NCBI RefSeq assembly: GCF_011745365.1
Contig: NW_024468917.1
Coordinates: 744,001 to 808,000, forward strand
Source of the DNA: Cryphonectria parasitica EP155
Lineage: Eukaryota; Ascomycota; Sordariomycetes; Diaporthales; Cryphonectriaceae
DNA: 64,000 nucleotides
Direction of reading: 5' to 3'
Positions 21,096 through 31,979 of this stretch are shown here, piece after piece. Numbering within the stretch: position 1 is the first letter of the stretch; the number at the start of each line of letters is the position of its first letter. The notes under the pieces are model-generated. The model saw only the letters and a list, made by a program, of their open reading frames with translations. It made no database searches and had not been told where the DNA came from. Made by a program: the position numbers and the translations under genes.

Positions 21096-24000
21096 ATGCC
21101 CAGTCCGCTGATGGGAGCGGATGCTGCCTTCTCATCCCAGGTCGCCCATGCCAACTCGACGTTGAACAAGTTCATGCCAGGCAGGCAAAAGGCATGGATG
21201 ACAAGCACCACGCCTGCTCAGTCCAGCTCTGCTTGCATGCCTCCACAGTCGCCTTCGCAGCCATCCCCGAAGCGGCCTCGAGCTCAGGGACCACGAAATG
21301 TCCGTGTACCTCACCCACAGGTTCAAGACAACGTCAGGGTGGCAGGGCCTCAGCAGCCGGCGGGGCAGAAGGATGGGCCTCCGGCACATGAGCTTGCAGA
21401 GTAAGTCACGTCTCTATCCTTGGCCTTTTTGCTGCTCAGAGGTATCGAGCCAAACGCACCACGTTACCCTGGCGACGCGCCTAGACGCGGTTTCATCTAC
21501 TTCACGCAAAAATATACGCACACATGTATAGTTGGAAGAAGGCCAAAGGAAGGAAGAAAACAAACAAATCAACGAGAAGAGAGCAGAGACTGACAGTCGG
21601 CGCAAAATTGCAGGACAGTCCTGAATGTCCTCCCCTCGCCCGCTCCCAGCGACGAGCCAAGTCCACTTGGACCAAACACCAAGGATAGCTCGAACCCGGC
21701 CTCTGTGCCACGGCCGGCTGGTCCACCAGAACGAAGAGATACGGTGCCCGCCACGGCTGCCGCAGACGCCACAGCCTCAGATGCCTTGCTGCTAGCCAGC
21801 CCGCACGCAAGGGCGCCAGCTGTGGAGGATGCTGCCGCAGCGCCACTTTCCACCGGCCGGCAGGTTAACGTCGGACCTGATGATGGTCAAGCCGCCTCCT
21901 TCTGGCCGCCGCAGAATAACCGGGCAGTTCCACCAAACGAACCGGGCGCCTTGCCTCCGAGCACAGGCAGGACAGAAGAAGGTCCGCGCATGCAGGCGCG
22001 GACGAACTCGGCGGGAGACGGGGAGCCTCCGGGCAAGAGGAGGTGTATTGGGCCTAATGACAACAGCTTCGATGTGGACCAACATGCATTCATCCAGGTT
22101 ATCCAGTACCTCGATAAGATGCTCGTTGCACCGGGACCTGAGGTGTATTTACCTAAAGACTGCGAGGAACCACGAATCAAGCTCCTGAGGGATGCCTGTA
22201 TCCACCGAGACATCTTCTACGTCAATCTACACTCGTTAATTTGCAAGTGGGCCCTTGGCTCTGCTTCGCTCCCGCCCTGCCCTCCTCGAGACCACGACGA
22301 AATCTTTAATGGCTTCGTGTACCTCGGACTTCTCCTTAAGCAGGAGAGCGCTGAGCTTAGTGAAGGCACACTGAGGTGGGCGGCGCACTTTCCCCCCGAC
22401 CAATTATACACTGTCAGTCCCCAGACCGTTGAGAAGGTGACAGCTTTCTTCGCAGGTTTTGTCCGTCATTGGATCACTCTCCTCGGGGAAGTCCGCCAGC
22501 GCGGCTACCCTTGCCTGGTGGACGAATTGATGGTCAGAATCAAGTGTGAGTCCCGTGTCATGCAGAAGCTCCTCTTCACGATGTGCAGACGGAAACTCGA
22601 CATCAGAGACGGTGACCCTGCTCGGAAGGTTGAGGATATTTTCGCCGAAGATCTGAGGAGTCACTGTGATGAACGCGGCGTACTGCGTGCTCTGGACCTT
22701 CCCAACATCGCTGGCGGTGTAGATCTCGCGAGCCGGAACGCAAAGCTCATCCAGAAATACCGAGATGCGATGGCAGAGATCCAAGCCGCGGAGCCACGTA
22801 CTGTAGGGAATCAGAGCCAGCAAGTGTGGCACCGGACGGTCATGGGGCCGCAGAGGTCGCTGCTGGAGGAGGCTCAGCGACACCAGGCCGAGGTGGGGCA
22901 ATATGTGCAGCAGCAGGCTCACCAGCAACCTGTCTCCCAACAGCAGCAACTACAGCATCAATTTCCGTACCAGCACCCAGAGCACCAACACCCGAATCCT
23001 CAGCAACAGAACCCGCCGTCTCAGCACCAGAACTCGCAGCAACAGAACTTACAGCCTCATCCGCAGCTGCGGCAGGCTCCAATGAACCAGGACCAGCAGA
23101 TGCAACAGGTTCTGCAAGCTCGGATGCCCCGAGCCCGAATAGCCTGGATGCAACAAAATCAGCTGTACGAAGCTCAAATACGCCCAGCTCAAATACGCCC
23201 AGCTCAAATACGCCCAGCTCAAATACGCCAAGCTCAAATACGCCCAGCTCAAATGCAACAAGCTCAAATGCAACAAGCTCAAATGCAGAGAGCTCAGCAA
23301 GTTGTGCAGCAACAAAGTCAACAGAAAGAGGCTGGGCAGCATCAGCAGCGGGCCCAGCAACAAGCCCCACGGCCACCACAAGAGCAACCGCAACAACAGG
23401 GCCAGCAGAGGACGATGACACAAAACGCCACACAGCAGGCCCGACAACTGCCACAATTGCAGCCAACAACGCCTGGCACTGAGCAACAACAGCTGCCCCC
23501 TTTACAGGCAGCGAATGGCGGCGCGACCTTCGGCACCCATCCTCAGCACATGCCCCCTCCTGCACCACAGTGGTCGCCGGCTCATTTGCAGAACGCGATG
23601 TCGGGCCAAAATAGAAGGACAACTTCGGATCCACAAAATGTACCAACTACGGTTTCATACTCAGCGCGTCCATCACCCTTTGAAGCATATTCTGACACAT
23701 CAAGTCCGTTCGTGTCCCAGATGTCATATGGCTCGCCGACGGGTAGCGTGCCGACGGTGCCGTCGCATTCCAGTCAAGGGCCTCAGCATTCTTTCCTTCC
23801 AAGCAATCTCCCAAATGCTGGGCCTGCGCTGCAAGGACCTGCTATGCAAGGGCCTATGGTGCAAGCCGCGGCGAGTCCACAGCAATCCCCTTTGGCCATA
23901 TTCTCTCCCCAGCAGGGCCAGCTCAACGCTCCTCAGCAGGTGCAAGATGGAAATCAGCACCGCATATGGCAGTCCGTTCCTCATTCTGCGCAATATCAAG

Positions 24001-25433
24001 CACAATGGGCCGCGGGGCAGGGTCCAGTGATGATTCCGAGCCCTCGGACACCCGCCATGCCAAACGTTGGCCCGATGCGACATGCCAATGGCTTCGTTCC
24101 CGCTCTCGCTGGCAATATGCAGCAGCCATACTTGCGCCCATCGACACCGCATAACGCTTCAGCGGTGGCCATGAATGGTGCACCCCGCCCAGTGTCACGT
24201 CTCGTTCCGCCTCGGGGCCAGGTCTTCGACCGACGCGATTACCCCCATACGTCTGAGTCAAGGAGGTCGGTTCTCATGTCACTTCACCAAGCCCAGGCGC
24301 GGAGCCCCGACCGGACGAGATGTATCGCACAGCCGGACGAAAGATACTATCAATACGTTGAATCCTTTGCACTAGCTCCATTCCGTCTAACATATCATCA
24401 CGAGTTGCAGCTTGAGATTAGCCCGGAACAAGCGTCACGAGCCTGCAGGCAGAAAGCAGCACCGGGCTGTGGCGGACACCAAATGCTGATGAATGTCTGC
24501 GAATACTCGGACGGCTCGTTGCGCTTCCGCGCTCGTTGCTGCAGACTGCAGTCGGACGGACCAGTCCAGGAGTCAGACTGGGTCCTCAAGGAGGCCCTGT
24601 GGCCTGAGCATATTTTCCTCGAGTTCAATGGCCATCAGCTTCCCATCAGGAGGAGCACTCACAACGGCAAAGACTTGGCCGTGGAGCTGACGAACTACGT
24701 GCTGCCTGGCAAGAATAGCTTGAAAGCGACGGTACCGCACGCAGGTCCCAGTGCCGCTGACAAGAGGGGTAATAACTTTTATCTGGCGGTGGAAATCATT
24801 GAGACTGTCAGCCATTCGCGGGTACTGAAGCAAATAGAAGACACCCACAGGCCAGATCTCCAGAAGACTCTGGAGAAAATCCGGTCCAGGGTTACGGCTG
24901 CACCGGACAAGGATGGCATCGCGGTGATTGACCGAACTGGAGACAACGCACGTGAGCTGTCCATTGACCTGACAGATCCGTTCAGTTCCACCATCTTCCA
25001 CATCCCAGCCCGCAGCGTTGCGTGCACCCACATGGAGTGCTTTGATCTCGAGACATGGCTGAACACGCGACCCGCGAAACAGCGGATCAAGTGCAGCCAC
25101 CAGGGCGGCTGCACATGCCCCAAGCGCTTGGAACCTTCGGAGCCTGATAAGTGGAAGTGTCCTATATGTTTCCTAGATGCGAGACCAGGAAGCCTGTACA
25201 TTGACAGCTTCCTGGACAAGGTACGCCAACAGCTGGAGGAACAGAAAAAGCTGGACACCAAGTCTATCTTGGTTGCGGCAGATGGAAGCTGGCGCCCGGC
25301 AGACAAGCCTAAAGACGACGATAGTGGCGACAGTCCTGCTGGAAGACCACGAAGCATGTCCATGGGTACTGCAGAGCCTACGCAGACTGTGCTCACTGAA
25401 CGAGGCCCCGTGGAGATTATCGAGATTGACTAG
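21096..25433 (+). CDS. SP-RING (MIZ) zinc-finger protein, putative SUMO E3 ligase, ZMIZ/PIAS-like
   Basis: Two predicted exons, 21096-21400 and 21614-25433, give 1374 residues. The SP-RING finger is clear near the C-terminus: C1239-x-H1241-x2-C1244 in ACTHMECFDLETWL, then the pair C1284-x2-C1287 in KWKCPICFLDA. In PIAS, Siz and ZMIZ proteins this domain binds the SUMO-loaded E2 Ubc9. Residues about 510-830 are Gln/Pro/Asn-rich and disordered and include a 5-residue tandem repeat (622-661). A conserved block upstream (about residues 145-360) is helical. There is no SAP domain, so the protein resembles the ZMIZ class, or a second fungal MIZ protein, more than Siz1. A role in sumoylation or transcription is inferred. 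The intron (21401-21613) joins the N-terminal 101 residues; the start ATG is the first in that open frame. The second exon alone has no ATG near its start. Confidence 0.85.
23172..23291 (+). repeat. 15-bp coding minisatellite, eight units
   Basis: Eight tandem 15-bp units starting at 23172, 23187, 23202, 23217, 23232, 23247, 23262 and 23277. The unit is GCTCAAATACGCCCA for the first five (one has a C-to-A change), then GCTCAAATGCAACAA-type for the last three. In frame it encodes AQIRP five times (once AQIRQ) and then AQMQQ/AQMQR. Expansion or loss of units keeps the reading frame. Confidence 0.97.
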
Positions 25434-26306
25434 TGGAATGCTTTTACGGGCGTGGCCAGGAAAAGGAAGAAGAGGGGGGGGGGGGTCAGAGAAGTATCTG
25501 AGACTGCTTTTTAGATCTGGCTCGGGCTACGTGACCCAGAAGGGATATTCAGGGACGGGCGAAGGAATTGCAAAGGGACTCTCTTCGTGACTGATTTGCC
25601 GGTCACTGCTTTCAAACGTGGAGTTCGCGGGTCAAATAGCGCTGGCTCTTGTTTTCTTTTTTCGGGGCTTATTCTTCTCTGGCTTCTTTCTCTTTTACCT
25701 TTCTTGGTCTCCCCATCCGTTAATCTTTTTATTTTTTTCTTTCTTGGAAAAACAAGTTGTCTTTACAGATCGATGCAGGCAGTACGGGAGAACAAGACAT
25801 GGACAGAGATAGTAGGAAGGACAGATTGTACATATGACGCACCTGAGGTCCCCATACCAGCCTCGACAATTGAAGATATCCAAACTGAGATTTGCTACAG
25901 AGCAGCAATTGAAAAACACCATAATCGCAGACCATTGTGGAACAGAGAAGGTACAAAAGGAGAGTGGGCTTGGGAGGCAGGTATTCGTTACAGAGCAAAG
26001 CACTCTGGATTGGGGCCATACTACTGATGTGGGCGAATGCAGTATGGACTTGTCACAGTATGTACTTATAGTACATTTAGCCCGCGCAGCTGCGGAGGGG
26101 CTGCCCCACATGCCACCCACCCCCGACACCGTCGCACTTGCGCAATCGCGAGTTGTGCCTCCCTCACTCACTACCTTCCATATTGTGTTTTATTTTGGCC
26201 CGAGGAGCACACGACGAATAAAAACGCAAGTAGTTTCGTCTTCTTTTGAATTCTAAAAGCACCAATCCTTCTCTCCCCGTTCTCCTCCCTCTTCATCGGA
26301 AAAGGA
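25434..26306. other. Intergenic region downstream of the SP-RING gene
   Basis: About 870 bases between two plus-strand genes. It has a G12 run at 25474-25485 and T-rich tracts at 25655-25740. The segment 26240-26306 is CT-rich and is the likely leader of the YciI-like gene. A 146-codon frame (25587-26027) has no protein-like pattern. Confidence 0.45.
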
Positions 26307-27285
26307 ATGCCACCCAGCCTCAACGCCCTCGCGAGGACAATCACTGCCCCAACTGCCTTTGGACGACCGACATATTCTTCTGCACGACTGTCACTACTGC
26401 TCCGACGACCTGCGGCTACGACAGTAGTGCGGACTCTGCCACTCACCACAGCGACGAGGAGGATGGCTTCTTCTGCTTCTGCCCCCGCGGCGGAACCGCG
26501 CAAGTATGAGTGGCTTGTGGTTGTGCCAGATGTGCCGGGGAGTTTGGCGAAGAGGCTGGAGGTTCGGCCGTGAGTTTTTATCTTTATTTTTTTATTCTTA
26601 TCTTATTATACATCGATCAGGAGGGAGAATCTGTCTTGGGAGGAGGAGGAGAGAAGGGATGGGGTGGGTTGTGTTTGTTCGAGATGAGACCACGCTGCCT
26701 TCTTCACCCTTTCGCTTATCCCCATCATCCTCTAGTACCCTTTTTGAGTGGCTATATTCTGGGCTCCTGCCCCTATGTTGTGATGAAAAGGGAGAAGAGC
26801 CAGGGGAAAAAAAGGCTTCTGAGGATTTAACATGTGATGCTTCATTCAGGCAACATTTCGCCGGTCTGAGCAAGATGAAGGAGAGCGGCCTTTTCAAGAT
26901 GGGTGGTAAGTGTTCCCTTGTAATCCACATCCACACCAACATCCCTATTGGAGCCGTGTAAAGGCTTTGTTTGCTATTGCTGACGGAGAGATCGCGATGA
27001 CGATGTTAGGCGCCGTGCTGGAGGACATGCCTGCTGATGACGAGGTCTCGAGCATGAAGTTTGCGGGCAGCACGGTCATAGTCGTTGCAGAGAGCCGGCA
27101 GGCGGTGATTGATCTGCTCAAGGACGACGTCTATGTTTCGTCTGGGGTGTGGGATCTGGAGAAGGTGAGTCTAGTTGGGAAGAGGAGAGTGACTTATGAT
27201 GATGGTAATGAGGCTCAACTGACCTTTTCCTTCTTTTCTGCAGGCTATGATCTGGCCGGCCAAGATTGCTTTCCGGCTTCCTTAA
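26307..27285 (+). CDS. YciI-like domain protein with probable mitochondrial leader
   Basis: Four predicted exons: 26307-26569, 26850-26905, 27010-27164 and 27244-27285, giving 171 residues. The mature part (from about residue 66) reads YEWLVVVPDVPGSLAKRLEV, then HFAGLSKMKESGLFKMGG, VLEDMPADDEVSSMKFAGST and DDVYVSSGVWDLEKAMIWPA. This is the YCII-related fold, a small alpha/beta dimeric domain related to muconolactone isomerase; most fungal members have no assigned reaction. The first 60 residues have Arg, Ser, Thr and Ala but no Asp or Glu, which is typical of a mitochondrial presequence. An internal ATG at residue 53 (MASSASAPAAEPRKYEW) could give a shorter cytosolic form. Family members commonly have a catalytic-type His and Asp; H90 of the HFAGL motif is the likely His. 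Introns are 280, 104 and 79 nt. Confidence 0.85.
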
Positions 27286-27973
27286 GGCAGATGCGTAGGT
27301 CCGGGATCAGGAGGGGGCATGTATGTGGCCAACGAGCGGCAGAGAGGGATTCGATGTCAAGAGTATGACAAGGCGGGGGGGGGTATGACCGCGAGTCTCA
27401 AATCGATTATGGACGAAGCGCTACAAGATTTCAGTACAAGCCTGCGAGCTTCCTCCTCCTTTCTCAACAAGTGTCTGTTCTCTCACTGGGATATGCTCTG
27501 TGAATACCAAAGTCCACCGCCGGTTCCAAAGAAGAAGAATCAGACTGTGAATGCATGCATGCCCTATTGCCACCCGTGCTGTTCCCATTTTCGAGTTGAC
27601 CTTATCCGCTGCATGCCCAGGACACCTTTTCCTTCCTCGATTTCTTGATACTGCATGTTTATAACCATACTCCGTACCATACCAGTCCCGGCTAAATCAA
27701 AAGGAAGTGCACGTATCGCAGCCACACACACCACTTTACACTTTCGCTCGTGTTATCCACGCTTGATTCGACAGCCCCTGCAGGCTTTTCGTTTCCCAGG
27801 ATAAGAAGATTATATCCTTGTCTCCCTCTCACGGATACGACAGCATAGGATTCTGCGTCCTGGGTTGCACGCAAACTCGGCAGCTGTTGAGCTGAACAGA
27901 CTCCAATGGGCGCTGTGGGAGTCAGCCAGACACACACAAGTACTCTCGAACACTCTGCAGAGGTGTGTGGCCT
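27286..27973. other. Intergenic region between convergent YciI-like and DUF2408 genes
   Basis: About 690 bases with a G9 run at 27375-27383 and short frames only. It should hold both 3' UTRs. Nothing else was recognised. Confidence 0.4.
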
Positions 27974-29504
27974 TTAGGTCTCCGCTGCAGCCTCGGCACC
28001 CGCTGCCGACTCGGCGCGGGATTCTGCCTCAACGCGAAGCTCGTAGTTGAGCTCAAAACACTCAGCCAGCAGGTCTGTCACCGCTCCTTGACCTTCGGGG
28101 ATGTCGCCGTTAATCTCGAATTTCCCGTCCGACCGCATGTTGTCAATGGAGTTGAGCTAATGGGAGGGAAAAGTCAGTCGTTGCGGGTCATGTGGGGGCA
28201 ATGGGTTCTTGTGGACCGACCTTCATGCTGTAAGGATACAGTTCTCTTGCTGAGTTAACGCCTCCAGAATCCTTGACCTCCAGCAGGCAGCGCTTCAAGG
28301 TTGACAGTTGGTTGTATACTGGGAGGAGTGCCTCCGAAACTGGCTCCGACAGGAGCATGAGATGATAAATATAGCCGTAACTCCGTCGGATAAGGTACAG
28401 TAACGTCTAGCAGATCGTCAGCAAGAAGGGTCTTTCTGACCTTGAAAGTAATCAACCTACCCTCTGCACATAGAGCTCCGCCGGCTGGCCCTGGTCGTCC
28501 AGCCAGTTGCCATCAACTCTGGCCTCGTCAATCTTGTCGAGTTGCCGTTGATAGTCATACAGGTCTGTCTCTCGAAGGGACCACGCTGGCGTGATCGAGA
28601 ACTTGTCGAGATCGTTGCGGATGCCAATCAAGACGTCGTAGATTGGTTTCCATTGCTCGGGAATCACTCCTTTCCGCTCTAAAACGACATCGGACCAGAG
28701 GAGACAACGATCAAGGAGATCCGAAACCTCCTCGCTGCCCTTGGCAATCCCACCGTCTGCTGTCTTGAACTGGCCACCCACCCGTCGAGCATCGATGTCT
28801 TGCAGTTGAGCCTTGAGTTTCTCTACCTCCGCTCGGTTGAACTGTTGTCATGTGAGCCATCATCGCACTTTGTCACTAACCCGCTGGATCATGCTTACCT
28901 TAGCCTTAGTGTTTGCCAACGCCATCGAGCGGATGATGGAAACCAGCTTCTCGTGCACATCCACCAATGCATCGTCGAGGATGTTCAACTTGTTTTGCAG
29001 CCTTGCGAGTGACGACTGACACAACTGTACCCTCTTCGACAACAGCTTGATCAAGTAGGGCGAATGCCGACCATCAGCATCGTTGACCGAACCGGACAAT
29101 TGGACCAGGGTTTTGCTCATGCTCTCGAGATCCTTAGCAGAGAACACGTTCGCCTCGGTAAGGTGACCCAGCAGCCTCTTGATGGTCGACGTGAGCGCAT
29201 AGGCCGCGGGAGCTTCTCCGGTCCTCCCTATCGTCATGAAGAAGAGCGACAGCAGCTGAAAGCAGCTCTCCATGACTCTATCAAGGCGGTTCTCGCCGGC
29301 ATCCCCGTTGCTGACTGCCCGAATCTCGGTGACCTTGCGGACCTCCTCGATAGTCTGGTCATACAAGCCCATGACATCCTGAGAGCGGATATATTTGGTA
29401 CGGTCCTGCTTGAGGAGGAGCAGCTGGTCCCGTACCGCCACGAGACGCTCCATGATCTCTGTCTCCCGAGCATCCTGGGGAGGAGGCACTACTGGTGTCT
29501 CCAT
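27974..29504 (-). CDS. DUF2408 family protein, fungal, function unknown
   Basis: Four predicted exons on the minus strand: 29504-28899, 28841-28461, 28406-28221 and 28156-27974, giving 451 residues. The protein is almost entirely predicted helix, starting METPVVPPPQDARETEIMER. Blocks include RDQLLLLKQDRTKYIRSQDV, CQSSLARLQNKLNILDDALV, VEKLKAQLQDIDARRVGGQF, LLYLIRRSYGYIYHLMLLSE and ELYPYSMKLNSIDNMRSDGK. This pattern matches the fungal DUF2408 family, which has no established reaction. There is no membrane segment or signal peptide. The tail is Ala/Glu-rich. All joins are phase 0, so each exon codes whole codons. The third intron (28220-28157) starts with GTCGGT, an unusual donor. The gene is divergent from ribosomal protein P1, with 876 bases between the two start codons. 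Confidence 0.85.
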
Positions 29505-30380
29505 GCTGGGCTATGGGTTGTGCCGTCCCCACTCGTTGAAGGTAGATCTGGTGGAAGAAATGATGTCGTGGTAACCTGTACAGGTTGTATGAATGTCAAA
29601 TTTGAAAGCTCCGATTCCGATCGACCTGTTTTCCGCAGACTGCTGGCACTCGTGGTAAGGGTCGCACCGTGACTGTTTCGTTCGGCGTTTAGACCGCAAT
29701 CGGGGCCAGAGTTACGGGATATTCGGCGCCAGAGGATAACAGATACGTTGTGAGAAAGACTCAGATGGTCTGAGAGAAGGCCACAGAAGCTGAGAGATGA
29801 ATGGCGATAGCCGATAAGAGAAGTTAAAGCCTAGCTATGGTACGACGCGATTAGCCAATCATCTAGATGCATGCATGCATATAGGATTCGACGCCTTACC
29901 TTCTGACCTCAAGGCTGTGGGAAGAGGGGAAAAAGGGTTACAGACCTTGGTAAATTGACGTAAAATTGACAGTGGTATCTGCTGTGTCATCGACGATCTG
30001 GAAGAGCTGAGCCCCACGGGTCGTTAATGGGGACCAACAGACGTCAGTGAGTCTAGAAGTGGGGGGCCTGGGTCAAGGCAGAAAGGTGGGGTTCATCTCG
30101 TAATCGATAAGATCGGAGTCAAGGCGGCCTTGGGCGGGCCGACGCATCCAAACCAGGCCAAGCCTAAAGTAAAGAGCCAGCTCAGTCAGCAAGCGTCGGC
30201 GTTAGGGTTTTTCCGAGATTTTTCGTGGTGTGCGTGCGGAAAAATGCTGCGACCCAGTCATACCGACCAAACCGCCCAACCACTGGAAGCGAGACTTTGA
30301 ATTGTCACCACTCTTTTGCGACGCAGCATTCGAATTTCCTCATTCTTTGCATTCCGCAATTCATCACATACACATTCAAA
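29505..30380. other. Promoter region between divergent DUF2408 and P1 genes
   Basis: About 880 bases. It holds an alternating ATGCATGCATGCAT run near 29866-29880, the 11-mer ATCGATAAGAT at 30103-30113 and a telo-box at 30202-30210. No gene was seen. Confidence 0.5.
30202..30210 (-). promoter_or_regulatory. Telo-box upstream of ribosomal protein P1
   Basis: The plus strand reads TTAGGGTTT, the minus strand AAACCCTAA. This telomere-like word is a recognised element in ribosomal-protein gene promoters of plants and several fungi, where Tbf1-type Myb factors bind. It lies about 170 bases upstream of the P1 start codon. The site is seen directly; its use is inferred. Confidence 0.5.
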
Positions 30381-31029
30381 ATGTCTACTGCTGAGCTGGC
30401 CAACTCCTACGCCGCCCTCATCCTCGCTGATGAGGGTCTTGAGATCACTGTATGAAAACTCCATCCGACCCCACGAAGACAGTCGCAAACGATGTCGACG
30501 ACAGGGAGATGACAGCAGAGTACTGACTTGGTTGAAATGCGAAAACAGGCCGACAAGCTGCAGACCCTGATCAAGGCTGCCAACGTTCCCGAGGTTGAGC
30601 CCATCTGGACCTCTCTGTTCGCCAAGGTACGACAACCATGAAAACGAAACTCCCATCGAAGACGCAAAGTGACCCACCTCGAAATTTTGACGGGGCTCTT
30701 CATATTCTTGAGAGGATACCTATTGGGGACATGGATGCTGACGAGGATCATCATCACGCAGGCTCTTGAGGGCAAGGACGTCAAGGACCTCCTGACCAAC
30801 GTCGGCTCCGGTGGCGGCGCTGCTGCCCCCGCTGCCGGTGGTGCTGCTGCTGGCGGTGCTGCTGCTGCCGAGGAGGCCAAGGAGGAGGCCAAGGAAGAGG
30901 GTTCGTACCAGTACCCAGGCCATCATACTTCTGTCCGGGCTGTACCCCCGGATCATGATCAGTTGACTGACACCCTATATAGAGAAGGAGGAGTCCGACG
31001 ACGACATGGGCTTCGGTCTGTTCGACTAA
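30381..31029 (+). CDS. 60S acidic ribosomal protein P1
   Basis: Four predicted exons: 30381-30449, 30549-30626, 30762-30900 and 30983-31029, giving 110 residues. The N-terminal half starts [20 protein letters not shown] and continues with [20 protein letters not shown] and [20 protein letters not shown], the dimerisation domain of P1 (not P2, which starts MKY/MRY). An Ala/Gly-rich hinge (about residues 58-85) and an acidic segment lead to the invariant tail [12 protein letters not shown]1/P2 heterodimers form the lateral stalk of the large subunit and recruit elongation factors and GTPases. Three introns in a gene this small are normal for fungal ribosomal-protein genes. The third intron has the atypical donor GTTCGT at 30901; it is required to reach the conserved tail. 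The leader ends in CATTCAAA before the ATG, a good fungal start context. Confidence 0.96.
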
Positions 31030-31979
31030 ATGGTTTTCAATCCCACCGCCAACTGCCGCCGTCAAAACGAGCACAAAACCTACGAGCACAATCCGACCGA
31101 ACCGACATATCCTCACGACATCTCCTCCCGCTCCGCTGTACTTCCTACGGTATCTGCATTGGGTTGCGGGTCTTTTTTTTCTCTCACAATGCTACGCTGC
31201 TTCTTAGTCTAGCAAATACCAGCCATCTACGAAAAAGGGATGGGGAGGAAGGTTTCTTCTCCTTTGGTATCTGGTCGCAGGAATGGAGTAGAAGGATCCG
31301 GAAATTGATGACCTTTGCAAATTGAAAAGGCAAACTTAAAAGAAAAAAGAACCTGCGTCCTTGTTGTGATTGCGTGGTTCCTTGTACGTGAATTCGTTGC
31401 ATGTCGTACTGTGATGAGGGGTCCATCCGGTCGTCCACGTGAATGTGCGCTTCCTTGCTCCGTGAAAATCGACTGAGTTGATCAACGCCTTCCCGACGTC
31501 GAAATATGGAAACTCTCGAGCGTTTCAACGGATAGACCTCTTGAATATACTTGTAAGCTGTCTTGAAAAGGAGCTCGAAGACTAAGGAGGTGCCGCCCAC
31601 CCTCAACTCGTCACAAATGTCTGGAAAACAAATATCCAGGTCAGACAGACTTTAGACCCAGGGTTTTCTTCATTAATTCGTCAAGTGGTCGAGATGCCCT
31701 TGGGTCACTGACACCCACTACATGACGGCACCAGCTCCGCCGTGTAGATGCAGCCCCCGAGATCTGCCAAAGCCAACCACAAGTCGGCGGAATATGCTAG
31801 TTAATGCTCAGCGATGCGTCCCGTACCCGAATGATGGTCTTCCAATTTTCCCTTTAGAACGCCATATTTCTATCATTGCGCCTTTGTGATACCTCCTCCT
31901 CCTCCCTTGCAGCTGGGATCCGACCTCTCTCCACCGCAGGTCTCGTGCTGTGCTCGAGTGCTGTCCCGGGCTTGATCGC
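31030..31979. other. Intergenic region between convergent P1 and UBX genes
   Basis: About 950 bases containing both 3' UTRs. The longest frame on the minus strand (31184-31606) has no recognisable protein pattern. Nothing else was seen. Confidence 0.4.

Noticed and set aside
22840..23646. 268-codon antisense frame inside the SP-RING gene, with FELVAFEL-type repeats
   Set aside because: It is the antisense reading of the 15-bp minisatellite; the repeat makes all frames open.
29866..29880. ATGCATGCATGCAT run as a possible Z-DNA or binding element
   Set aside because: Only three and a half units; short alternating runs like this are common and nothing else supports a role.
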